Origin: Halocaridina rubra
Lineage: Eukaryota; Arthropoda; Malacostraca; Decapoda; Atyidae
Assembly (NCBI GenBank): GCA_037179515.1
Contig: JAXCGZ010009476.1
Coordinates: forward strand, 40,001 to 62,500
Length of the DNA stretch: 22,500 nucleotides
Direction: 5' to 3'
Below, one piece after another: positions 10,238-19,700 of this stretch. Within the stretch, counting starts at the first letter, position 1. Every line of letters begins with the position of its first letter. The position numbers were made by a program, and so were the translations under genes. Under the pieces are notes generated by a model. The model saw only the letters and a program-made list of their open reading frames with translations. It did not search any database and was not told the DNA's origin.

Positions 10238-10927
10238 GGTTGGGGGAAACTGTAATATGAACATAGTGGCATTCAGATAGCATGCATTCATCCCTTGTAT
10301 AGCAGATATAAGCTGTAAGGTCTGCTTCCCTTTTAAGACCTTCCGTGGTGTAGTTGGTAGCGCCTTGGCTTAAATTATTCATGTTTTCACATATGGTAAT
10401 GTGCTTATTTGATTATTGTTTGTCCCAAATGAAACTGGGAGTTGAATTAAATACGAAAACGAAACCACGAGTGAGGGTGGGGGGAAACTGTAATATAAAC
10501 ATAGTGGCATTCAGATAGAAAGCGTTCATCCCTAGTACAGCAGATATAAGCTGTAAGGTCTGTTTCTCTTTTAAGACCTGTGGTGTAGTTGGTAGTGACT
10601 TGGCTAAGTAATTATAAGTCCCAGGTTCAAGTCTCGGTCGGGGTAAAAATTATTCATGTTTTCACATACGGTAATGTGCTTATTTGATTATTGTTTGTCC
10701 CGAATGAGATTGGAACTTGAATTAAATGCGAAAATGAAACCACGAATGAGGTTGGGGGAAACTGTAATATGAACATAGTGGCATTCAAATAGAATGCATT
10801 CATTTCTAGTATAGCAGATATAAGCTGTAAGGTCTGTTTCCCTTTTAAGACCTGTGGTGTAGTTGGTAGTGCCTTGGCTTAGTAATTATAAGTCCCAGGT
10901 TCAAGTCCCGTTTGGGGTTAAAATTAT
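10238..10927 (+). repeat. Three tandem ~274-bp units with a tRNA-like (SINE-like) core
   Basis: Unit starts (gggggaaactgtaatat) are near 10242, 10479 and 10754. The full period is about 274 bp. Unit 1 is about 238 bp because it lacks about 40 bp around the B box, and unit 3 is cut at about 10927. Each unit contains ttaagacc, then an A-box-like TGGTGTAGTTGG (10581-10592 in unit 2). Units 2 and 3 also carry a B-box-like GGTTCAAGTCT/C (10624-10634 in unit 2). The A-box to B-box spacing is that of a tRNA gene, but the segment does not fold into a clean cloverleaf, so it is a tRNA-derived repeat and not a tRNA gene. Confidence 0.75.
10574..10643 (+). promoter_or_regulatory. tRNA-like internal pol III promoter in unit 2
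   Basis: The A box is at 10581-10592 and the B box at 10624-10634. The equivalent in unit 3 is about 10848-10917. GACTT/AAGTC (10597-10601 and 10616-10620) could form an anticodon-like stem, but the loop is 14 bases instead of 7. Transcription by RNA polymerase III is plausible but unproven. No run of four or more T follows closely. Confidence 0.45.
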
Positions 10928-11809
10928 GGTCCCCACTTTGCGTTAGGGTTGCTTTCCTGACGGCTGACTTAGACTTAAGTCGGAACACGCCTATGAATTG
11001 AACCTAGGTCTGAGGAGACTGGGGCAGGTGAGTCTGTAGAGGCAAAAGAACATACAGTACATAATCTATAGAAATAATCCAGTTTTTCATTGTAAGATAC
11101 AGTAAAACTATACTACATGTACAGTATACTAAATATAAAAATATTTAAGCACTACAGTAATACAAAACTGTAGAGTATAATATGTCTAACCTTTACTCTC
11201 ATATCTCCATTTCAGGTATCTTAATGCATTTATTGTTAATGCTCTACTTTAGTATCATTATTATCACTGTATTATTGTCATTGATTTCAGTATTACTGCT
11301 ATTGTTATTATCATTACTATTATTATTATTTATTCACTTGTTAGCTCTATTTCCGTTCACTGCATGGGTATATATTACCCACTTACTTGCAACGGATGGT
11401 AGCCCCCTCCATAATTATTTCTGCTAACACACTGGGAAACTCTTTTGCTGCTTTCTCATCACCACTAGCTAGCAGCTTCACCTTGCACTCATAGGTTATG
11501 CAAATCAGCACGAGTCTTATAACGATTAATCCAACCCCTACTGGCCACAACCTCTTCATTTTCACTCTCTTTTCCGACTGTTTTACTATTTCAACTTTGA
11601 TTTTCATGGCGATGGCTCTTCATTTCTTCATAGCACTGCCATCATAACAATCACCACTTCACTTGGGAGACATAGTAATATCAGTAACAAGCCAAATGAA
11701 CGAGAGCGCAGACGAAAACGAAACACAATATGGCTGGTGAGAGTAAACTGAGCTGTGATTCTTCTTCTTCTTCAAATGCTGTGTGACGCCGGATTCTTAC
11801 ATGATGCTC
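10928..11809. other. AT-rich sequence without a clear gene
   Basis: The sequence holds imperfect ATT repeats (about 11250-11340), a palindromic gacttaagtc (10969-10978) and a cttcttcttcttc tract (about 11760). The only frame of any interest is on the minus strand at 11387-11607. No transposon or gene family is recognised. Confidence 0.5.
11387..11607 (-). CDS. Unrecognised ORF, possible signal-anchor exon
   Basis: On the minus strand an ATG (complement of 11605-11607, context cgccATGa) opens about 73 codons. They start MKIKVEIVKQSEKRVKMKR, then a hydrophobic stretch (about residues 20-38, PVGVGLIVIRLVLICI), then CKVKLLASGDEKAAKEFPS and AEIIMEGATIRC. The layout of basic N-terminus, one membrane segment and polar remainder suits a signal anchor. 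A good splice donor, GTAAGT, follows directly (complement of 11381-11386); without splicing a stop comes at once. I do not recognise the family, and no second exon was identified. It could equally be a chance ORF inside the SH2B/Lnk intron. Codon composition is more balanced than in the surrounding AT-rich DNA, which is the only argument in its favour. Confidence 0.18.
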
Positions 11810-12060
11810 AACATACCATTTCAAATGAAATCGTATTGACGGCTATGTGTTTGGTATTTTTTAAAATTCAATATAATCCTTCAATATAAACAAATAAATA
11901 AATAAATAAAGCCATTAACTTGATAAATATGAATACAGCTGTGATGCTAGCTGTGTATTCGTGTACATTATGAATAAAATCGTATTTACAGCTGTGTTTT
12001 TTTTTTAATTCAATATTACCAAATAAATAAATAAAGCCATTAAGTTGATAAATACAAATA
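11810..12060 (+). repeat. ~140-bp satellite, left part
   Basis: Two monomers are aligned by gaaatcgtattgacggctatgt (about 11828) and aaaatcgtatttacagctgtgt (about 11967), then ttcaatat, aaataaataaataaagccatta and gataaatatgaatacagctgtg. The array breaks off at 12060, where T6 is inserted, and resumes at 15020. Confidence 0.75.
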
Positions 12061-12163
12061 CAGTGAACCCTCGCTATATTGCGGTTCACCTTTCGCGAAT
12101 TCAGTGCATCGCGGTTTTTTTTTGGCGAGCTTTTTTTTTTTTCTGGGTATATGCGAGAATATT

Positions 12164-12791
12164 AAAATAATATAATTTTCTGTGTTTTCATTATATTATT
12201 GAAAAAAAATTTTTTTTTCATTATTTTAATGATAAATAAAAGTATTTCCCAGCCTAAGAATAATAATACAGTAAAAAATAGTAAAACACACAAATTTAAA
12301 CATGTAACTCTGCACCATAGAAAAGTACGATACTGGTATCGGCGTTTCAGAAAATGCAAAGGGTTGCACCTACATGAGCTAGCACATTATTAAAATTTCC
12401 AGTACAGTATTTTCATTATTTTACTGATAAAAAAAATAGTATTTCCTAGTCTAAGAATAATAAAACAGCAAAAAACAGTATAAAACATAAATATAAACAT
12501 GTAACTCACAGTATTGCACCATGTAAAATACGATACCGGTATCGGCATTTCGGAATACGAAAAGGGTCGCACCTACGTGAGCTAGTACATATTAAAATTT
12601 CCAGTATTTTCATTATCTTATTGATAAAAAAGTATTTCCTAGTCTAATAATAATAAAACAGTAAAAAATAGTACAAAAACAAATATAAACATGTAACTCA
12701 CAGTACTGCACCATGTAAAATATTGTACGATAGCGTACACTGTATTGGCGTCTTGGAAACGCAAAGGGTTGCACCTACGTGAGATAGTACA
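12164..12791 (+). repeat. Three tandem ~200-bp subterminal units in T6
   Basis: Units begin near 12164, 12391 and 12590 with attaaaatt and end with gttgcacctacatgag or gtcgcacctacgtgag. The middle unit holds a perfect 12-bp palindrome, gataccggtatc (about 12532). T5 has four related units at 4290-5070. Confidence 0.85.
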
Positions 12792-12800
12792 TGGGATGCT

Positions 12801-12874
12801 ATTGGCTGATGTGTGGGAGACGATGAATCACAGAATTACTTTTCTGTATGTTCTGTATCATGGGATCTGATTGG
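12801..12874 (+). promoter_or_regulatory. Two inverted CCAAT boxes upstream of the T6 transposase
   Basis: ctATTGGctgatg at 12801 and tctgATTGGcttttt at 12870 lie about 215 and 145 bp before the ancestral start position at 13016, matching T5. No convincing TATA box was identified. The promoter role is inferred from position only. Confidence 0.3.
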
Positions 12875-13015
12875 CTTTTTGGATAAAGCTTCATTCTCCC
12901 AGCATCTTCCATTCGCCTTACCCGATCAGTCTACTCACGTGTGCGCCGTTCGTGTTGTGCTTCTTAATACGTTGTGCATGTGATTTTGTGAAACTTTCGT
13001 ATTTCAACCTATGCA

Positions 13016-14755
13016 ATACCTCCCTAGCGTCTTTCATCTTCTAAGGCTTCTGGTAGTAAGTCTAAGCGGCAAAGGAAGATGTTGACCATAACAGAAAAGG
13101 TAAAACTGTTAGATATGCTGAAGGAAGGAAGAAGATTCGCGGATGTCGCCCACCATTTCTGCATCAATGAATCTACAGTTCGATACATCAAAAAGGACGA
13201 GGAAATATCAAGAAAACAGCGACTATTTCTTTTAATAAAACAGCGAAGAGGGTCGTAACACCCCGCAATAAGATAATAGTGCAGTGGAATCTGCTTTGGT
13301 CTTGTGGATTGCTGATTGTAGGAAGAACATCAGCTTAGACACCAATATCATACAAACAAAGGCAAAGAAGCTGTACGAGACATTTGCTGCAAACGAACCC
13401 GACAACGACAGTGGCGACTGTGAGGAGGAGGAGAGAGAAGAAAATATCGACGACCCATAACCAGGACCCTCCAGCGATTCTCCACCGATGAAATTATCGT
13501 TTGTTGCAAGCAAGGGATGGTTCGCCAAATTTCAAAAACGCTTTGGCCTAAAGAGCGTTTCGGTGCATGGTGAAGCTGCCTCTGCAGATACAGGTGCAGC
13601 TGAAGAATATGTAAAGAACGACTTCAAGAAAATTATTGAGGAAGGTGAATATGCTCCTGAGCAAGTCTTTAACATGGATGAGACTGAGTTATTTTGGAAG
13701 AGAATGCCGTCTCGCACTTACCTCTTCAAGCAAGAAGCTAAAGCCCCGGGATTTAAAACGCAAAAAGACCGTGTTACCCTCGTCATGTGCGGGCTTCATG
13801 TTAAAGCCCGGGCTAATCTACAAGTCTAAGAACCCTCGGGTTTTAACGAACAAAAACAAGCATCTGCTGCCAGTGTATTGGATGCATAACCCTAAGGCTT
13901 GGATCACGAAAAGCCTCACATCGGACGGGTTTCACCAATGCTTTATCCCTCAGGTCAAAGTTTATCTTCTGGAGAAGGGCCTTGAATTTGAAGTCCTTCT
14001 TTGGATGGATAATGCTGGTGGCCACGCAACTGATCTCGAATATGACGGTGTTCAAGTAGAGTTCCTGCCACCGAATACGACATCACGGATGCAGCCTATG
14101 GATCAAGGCATTATTTGCGTGTTCAAGGCCCGCTACACACGAAATGCCTTGGCGAACCTGGTTGACTCCATGGATGGGGACAAAGAATTCGTACTGGCAT
14201 AACTGCACGATTGCTACACGCCTTCAAAATATTCAGAATGCAATCAAAGAGATGAAGCCGGCCACAATCAATGCCAGCTGGAAGAGATTGTGGCCCGAAG
14301 TTATCTACGACTACAAGGGATTTGCTCCTGACGAAGTCCATAACTCGGCAGTTGCGAAAGCTGTGAAGTTGGCTGCATTTCTAGTAGGAGAAGGCTTTAA
14401 AGATATGACTCACAAAGACGTGAATGAACTGATTGACTGCCACTTGCAGCCTTTGACTGATGAAGACTTGGAGGAAATGACAAAATCAGCGAGCGAAGAG
14501 GAAGAACAACCAGAGGAAACGCATGAAGAAGTCGAAGAGCCTGGCCTTACACTTGAATGTCTGGCAGCCATGTATAAACGTGTAAAAGAACTCCAACAAC
14601 TGTCGCAGGAGCATGACGATAATATGATTCGTTCGGTGACCTTCTGCAATATTATTGACGATGCCATGACTCCTTACAAGACCATCTTCGCACAAAAGAA
14701 GAAACAGCAACAGCAACTCCCCATTGCCATGTTCTCTCGCAAAAAGCAGCTGTAA
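13016..14755 (+). pseudogene. Tigger (pogo superfamily) transposase pseudogene
   Basis: The ancestral start is ATA at 13016 (ATG in T1, T3, T4 and T5), and codon 4 is TAG (13025). The N-terminus holds the CENP-B/pogo DNA-binding domain (MLTITEKVKLLDMLKEGRR, INESTVRYIKKDE). The frame shifts near 13210 and again near 13285 (gtgcagtgg), and a TAA stands at 13458. The next frame, from 13488, has SKGWFAKFQKRFGL (second helix-turn-helix) and FNMDETELFWKRMPSRTY with the first catalytic Asp. After a shift near 13790, LLWMDNAGGH gives the second Asp and QPMDQGII the third. There are 30 residues between the last two, typical of pogo/Tigger DDD transposases. A last shift near 14190 leads to a C-terminus ending QLPIAMFSRKKQL. 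The catalytic residues survive, but the reading frame is broken at least four times plus the lost start. It would have cut and pasted elements at TA sites. Confidence 0.9.
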
Positions 14756-15019
14756 AGCTGTCATTGGCTGTGGAGTATGTACACGTCATCATCACCTCAT
14801 TCACTGTAAGTCTGCCTATCATGTTCATATAAATTTGCGCTTGCACGCTGTTATTAACAAAGTAAAGGGTGGTTTGTTAACAGTGCAGGGAAAGTTTATA
14901 CAGTAAAGGTAAAAATAAATGTAAAATACCTATGTATATATTGTGCTCCTACTTGGCGGATTTTCACGTATTGCGGCCGGTCCCGGAACCGAACCCCCGC
15001 AATAAACAAGGGAGCACTG

Positions 15020-15340
15020 TATAGCTCTGCTGCTATTTGTGTATTCATGTATATTTTGCATAAAATCATACTTACAGCTATATGTTTTGTTTTTAAATTC
15101 AATATGATCCTTCAATATAACCAAATATATAAATAAAGCCATTAAATTAATAAATATGAATACAGCTGTACTGTTAGCTGTGTATTAGAGTGTATTTCAA
15201 ATAAAATCGTTGTTACAGGTATGTTTTTTTTTAATTCAGTATAATCCTTTATCATAACCAAATATATAAATAAATAAATAAATAAAATCATTACTTGATA
15301 AATATGAGTACAGCTGTGGCTAAATGTGTATTCATTCGCC
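15020..15340 (+). repeat. ~140-bp satellite, right part
   Basis: This continues the array interrupted at 12060: aaaatcatacttacagctatatg (about 15062), then ttcaatatgatccttcaatataacc, a second monomer with aaaatcgttgttacaggtatg (about 15204), and a partial third ending near agtacagctgtggctaaatgtg (about 15330). The spacing between equivalent positions is about 140 bp. Confidence 0.75.
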
Positions 15341-16527
15341 GCACTCACAAACTGTTTTGGCTCTCAGTTTGTATTTACTGCACCAGCCAGGTAGTCAAAT
15401 ATTAATTTATTAATAATTCATTAATTATTTATTGGCCTACGTCGTAAAATCAAAACAAATTTATACAAAACGATGTTCTACGGGGATTCCCTATACAAAA
15501 CTTTGAAACTGCAAGAATAGATGATAATATTGCAGGAAGAGGTGAAGGAGACAGAAAGCTCCATAAGTGAAAGGAAAAGTGGAAGTAGAAATAAACAGTG
15601 CAAAAGAGATCCAAAGTTGACTGTAAGCAACTTGTCCGGAAAGTAAGGTTAGAGGAAGCAGAGGGTTGCGGTAAGCAATGCTACTGTGAGAAGGTTTTCC
15701 AATAGGAACAGAGAATGAGCAAAACAAGTTAATAAAAAGGATATGGCGATTGCATGAAAGCAGTAATTCCTTTTTTAAACAGCCCAGTCAGTACTAGTGA
15801 GCACATATCATTAGTCTGATACTTCATGCAACATGCAATCTATGAAAGATTTTCAGTGTCCCTATTAAGCTTGATGCAGGTGAATAATAGAAAATGGGGG
15901 AAGCTTAGCAGCACAGCCAGGGCTGGCCAATGTAAGCTAATATATGGCTCTATGTGATTATATATATTCACTTCGTAGCTAAAATTACGCAGCTATTACT
16001 GATAAGCAAGAAAAGTTGTTTTATACTGTAATCCATATTAAATTCAAATCACTGGAGTTTTTACCAATGAACATGAAACATTGGAGTTTACTATAAAGCA
16101 GTAATGAAAAAAATAGATCTGATTTTTGTCTTCACATGAGTTTAAATTAAGCACACATTTCTTAGGAATTTTTCTGTTCAATTTTAATTCATAGACTGTA
16201 CTCTAAAAGCAAACACAAAGTAAAAAATAAAAAACAAAATGTTCTTTACTGGTTTAAAAAAGTAAGCTCACATACAGAAATGACTAAAAAGCTGCAAACC
16301 AAACAGAAGCAGATCTCAGCAGTGAATCCCATATCCATGTGGGGTTTATGAAGAAATACGATTGATATTAATAACAGTCAACAATATTGTACACGAGTTA
16401 CTAAATCATTAGCTCTCTACCAAGATCTAATTCACAATTATTTAAGCAAAGCCATAATGCAATACATTGCAGTAGCCTATATAAAAGTGATGAGTACAGA
16501 ATTTCCAATCCCCATATGGCAGCTTAC
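15341..16527. other. Non-coding sequence, probably intronic
   Basis: I looked on the minus strand for the exon that should complete the SH2 domain and found nothing resembling it. There is no repeat beyond short A/T runs. The minus-strand frame at 15491-15727 is hydrophobic and low in complexity, with no family resemblance. Confidence 0.6.
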
Positions 16528-16709
16528 CTTAGCTCTGCCCTGATAGTTAAATGTAAGGACATATTCTCCTTTTCTCGTTTCACTCTGTCTAACAAGGAAG
16601 ACTCCATGACCAGCCACAGCCTCCTGCAGCACTGCAGATGCTGCATCACAGCGAGAGAGTGTGCCATGGAACCATGGATAGTCGCGCAGGGTCGCATAAA
16701 AGTCCACAT
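16528..16709 (-). CDS. Lnk: SH2B/Lnk exon: N-terminal half of SH2 domain
   Basis: The acceptor is gtgcccccag/ATGTGG and the donor is GCTAAG/gtaagc. The 182-bp exon encodes [19 protein letters not shown], a small loop, [19 protein letters not shown] and [15 protein letters not shown] holds the invariant Arg that binds phosphotyrosine. WFHG starts the first helix of the SH2 fold. The exon ends just before the segment that in relatives reads HLRL. The second half of the domain, with its specificity pocket, must lie on another exon to the left, outside the window. All key residues visible are intact, which suggests a live gene. Confidence 0.93.
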
Positions 16710-19700
16710 CTGGGGGCACGATCACAGGGAGGGAAGGTTAGTCCGTATTAGTTTTCAAGGGCATGGTGTCTGGATACGTTTTAACAGGCAATGAATGCAA
16801 CTCTATGCTTTGATAAAACTTAAAATATGTACAATGTAAAAAACACTGCAAAAAATCTGTAAATTTAGAAAAAAAAAACACTTAATATTTATACCACACA
16901 CAATATTCACACGACACACTATCACAAATAAATTCCATTTATAGAAAAAAATAACTAGAATCATACGAAGTTTAATCCCACACCAGGACATTTACATAAC
17001 TTCAAATAAAGGTTTACAGTAGCCAAACAAAGTCTTCTGACAGTATGCTCTGTATAACAAAGCAGTAACTCACTACAAAACAGACTTTACCCTCCAATGT
17101 CACACTGCTACAGCAACACTGATAAACATTCACTAATAAAGTACAGTATATGATATATTCCTTCTAGAGTATAGTGAATGGGGAAACACTGAAGAGCATT
17201 TTCACTTATATAACACGTACACCACATAATTACTAAATAATCTACAAGCTGAATTAACAAACATCAACAAACATTAGGCAGTAGTTAGCCCAGATGATAA
17301 AATCAAATATTAATTACAACACAGACACTGTCATCTCTGCACTGCTTGGCATTTCCTCGAGATCTGGTGGTTCTTTGGTTACTTCTACGATATCAATTAG
17401 GACATTTTAAAAATATATCCAGTATTAAAGTTTCTCTAAAAGATACTATCTATGATTTACAACCGCCTTAATATATAACAGGTGTTATGCTAAAAATGCC
17501 CAGTAAAAGCAATTAGAGGCACTAACCACAGGTGCTATCATTACCTTTTCAAATTGTCAAAACACAACAAAAGACTTAGAAATACTACATGTAGAGTAGT
17601 TGAAACAGCAGTATTATACTTAAAAACAATAAATATCCTAACAATATACAATGACTGGTTTCTATAATACACTTAAACACTAAATTAATATGATAGTTAC
17701 ACTTAACTATATGTCCAGACTTCTTTATAAAATTTGGCAGAGTACATTTTGAAATTCTAGCCGTTTCCTATAGTTCTTTTAATATATAATGCTAATATAT
17801 ATAACAAAGAATTTCAATACTAAAACCAAGTTTAGTGAAATTACTTTCAGTAGTTTCTACCGAATACAAACTTTGCGCACATATTATATCAAAATGTACG
17901 ACCATACAAAAACCAAGTGCTATACTTTCTCTACATTACAATTATTCTCAGTATTCTAACCAGGTACAAAATATATTTAGATAAATATTAAAATGCAAGA
18001 CCAAATACTGAAAATCAAATTTAAAAATCTTCTCAGCCATTTCCCAATGCAAATATCGGAGTAGTTACCAGTAATTGATGCATTGTATCAGAAAGAAAAA
18101 AAAAAAGCATTTACAGTGAAGCTATATTTGGAGCACATCTAATTTTTGCACTAATATTTTATTTGTCATAATTTACTACAGTGAAAGAAAACATTCCAAA
18201 CTTTTTTTGTCCTAAAAAGTGCACTGCAGTTATTCAAATATTCCAAAGCAATAAAAATTGATCTCACAAGATTACACTGCCAATAAAACAAGCTTAGACC
18301 AGCATAGACATCCCCAATGCAAGTTTCAGAAAACCTGTGGGTAAGAATACTTCATCCGTGCTTCCCTGAGTGCCGTAAAAGTTAACAAAATGAAACAGAA
18401 CGAATGAACTGGGATTCCTCTTCTCTGTATTTTCTTTCCACAAAGAGACAAGGTCTTTAGCTCTGATTAGGCCAATTCCTTTATAGGGAGAAATATGGAT
18501 CTTGTATATAGATAGCTAGAAACAGCAAGTCAAACCGACATATCACATATCATGTTGCCTCTCTCCATATGAATGATATAAAATACATTACAATAACAGG
18601 CATCAAGGAGTCAGTATTACCTGTCCAATTACGAATTCATGTTATACACAACAAATCCTCTCAATTCCTAGCAAGGACATCATTCAAAATTGACACACAG
18701 AAAAGGCAGTATACATATGTATACTTGAGTATCAATACGCTCTCTGCCCAAATAATACGTATATCCACTTTTAATACGTACAATGTATGCCAGACATTCT
18801 TGCCATAATCGGGTTTTGATTAAACTCTTTACATCAGCGTCATATGTGAAATGAAGCTGTGATCTCACTTTGATAAATGACATCTATTCTTTAAGTCAAA
18901 GGCATATGCGAAATAAAGATATTCTTTGGCCGATCTCTCAACATGGTCACTTCAATCATTTCTCTAATTTTTTAAGGAGGAAACTAATCCCCAATCATTC
19001 TATTTTTAAACAAAGGCTTAAGACAAAAGTTTCAACAAAGTGTGAGCTTTCTTTACAATACATGATACTTCACATTGTGCAAAAATGCATTACCCAAAAA
19101 CCAATATAGCACAGCCCAAGGTATCTGAAACTTACAACAATTGTAATACAAATATTAACAATTGTCTATGCAAAAGTAATTATTATTTCCCACTGAAAAT
19201 ACATGAATACTGTAGTCATAAATACTACACAAGGTTCAAGCTTTTACAGGGATTTGTTACACTTGCCTAGATCCTGTTTCTCAACACTTACTTTGTAAAA
19301 AGAAAAGAAAAATCAGGAAGAAACAGCCACCCGATTATATTAAATTGCTTCCCATTAAAATGCAGATACAAAGCATTATTCATTCTCTTTCACTACCTTA
19401 GGTGATGATAATAATAATAATAAAAATAATGATAATAATACCTGCTGCTTTTTATTCATGACTAAATATTTTGAAGCTAGCAGTTGTTGTAACTTGGTGC
19501 CGAGAGAGATATGAATAGGGTGATTAGTAACAATGGCAATGATGTACAGATGAATGGTATAAAGCACACAATGAAAAAAAAAAAATTTCCACTAAATTTT
19601 CTTTTCTCTGTTAGGATTCTCCTATCATATTCACGCATGAACACGAGCCAGTCTGTCTAAGGAATTAATAAAACCAGGTCTTAGGTTTCATTGTCTACCT

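Larger units (their letters stand above)
12061..15019 (+). mobile_element. T6: near full-length Tigger-family transposon
   Basis: The left end cagtgaaccctcgc starts at 12061 and the right end gggagcactg stops at 15019. Both are flanked by TA (12059-12060 and 15020-15021), the expected target duplication. The length is 2959 bp. Contents in order: left terminal repeat with gcgaattcagtgcatcgcgg, three ~200-bp subterminal units (12164-12791), leader with two inverted CCAAT boxes, transposase pseudogene (13016-14755), 3' untranslated region, right terminal repeat. The flanking satellite periodicity closes exactly if the element is removed, which confirms the ends. This copy is the reference against which the deletions in T1, T3, T4 and T5 are read. 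Confidence 0.9.

Noticed and set aside
10574..10643. A functional tRNA gene
   Set aside because: A and B boxes are present, but the anticodon loop would be 14 bases, the acceptor stem pairs poorly, and the segment is embedded in a tandem repeat.
13232..13528. Minus-strand 98-codon frame
   Set aside because: It is the antisense shadow of the Tigger transposase pseudogene, whose plus-strand motifs are clear.
18569..19270. Short open frames in the 3.7-kb intron as extra SH2B/Lnk exons
   Set aside because: There is no SH2B similarity, and the flanking exons already join in phase without them.
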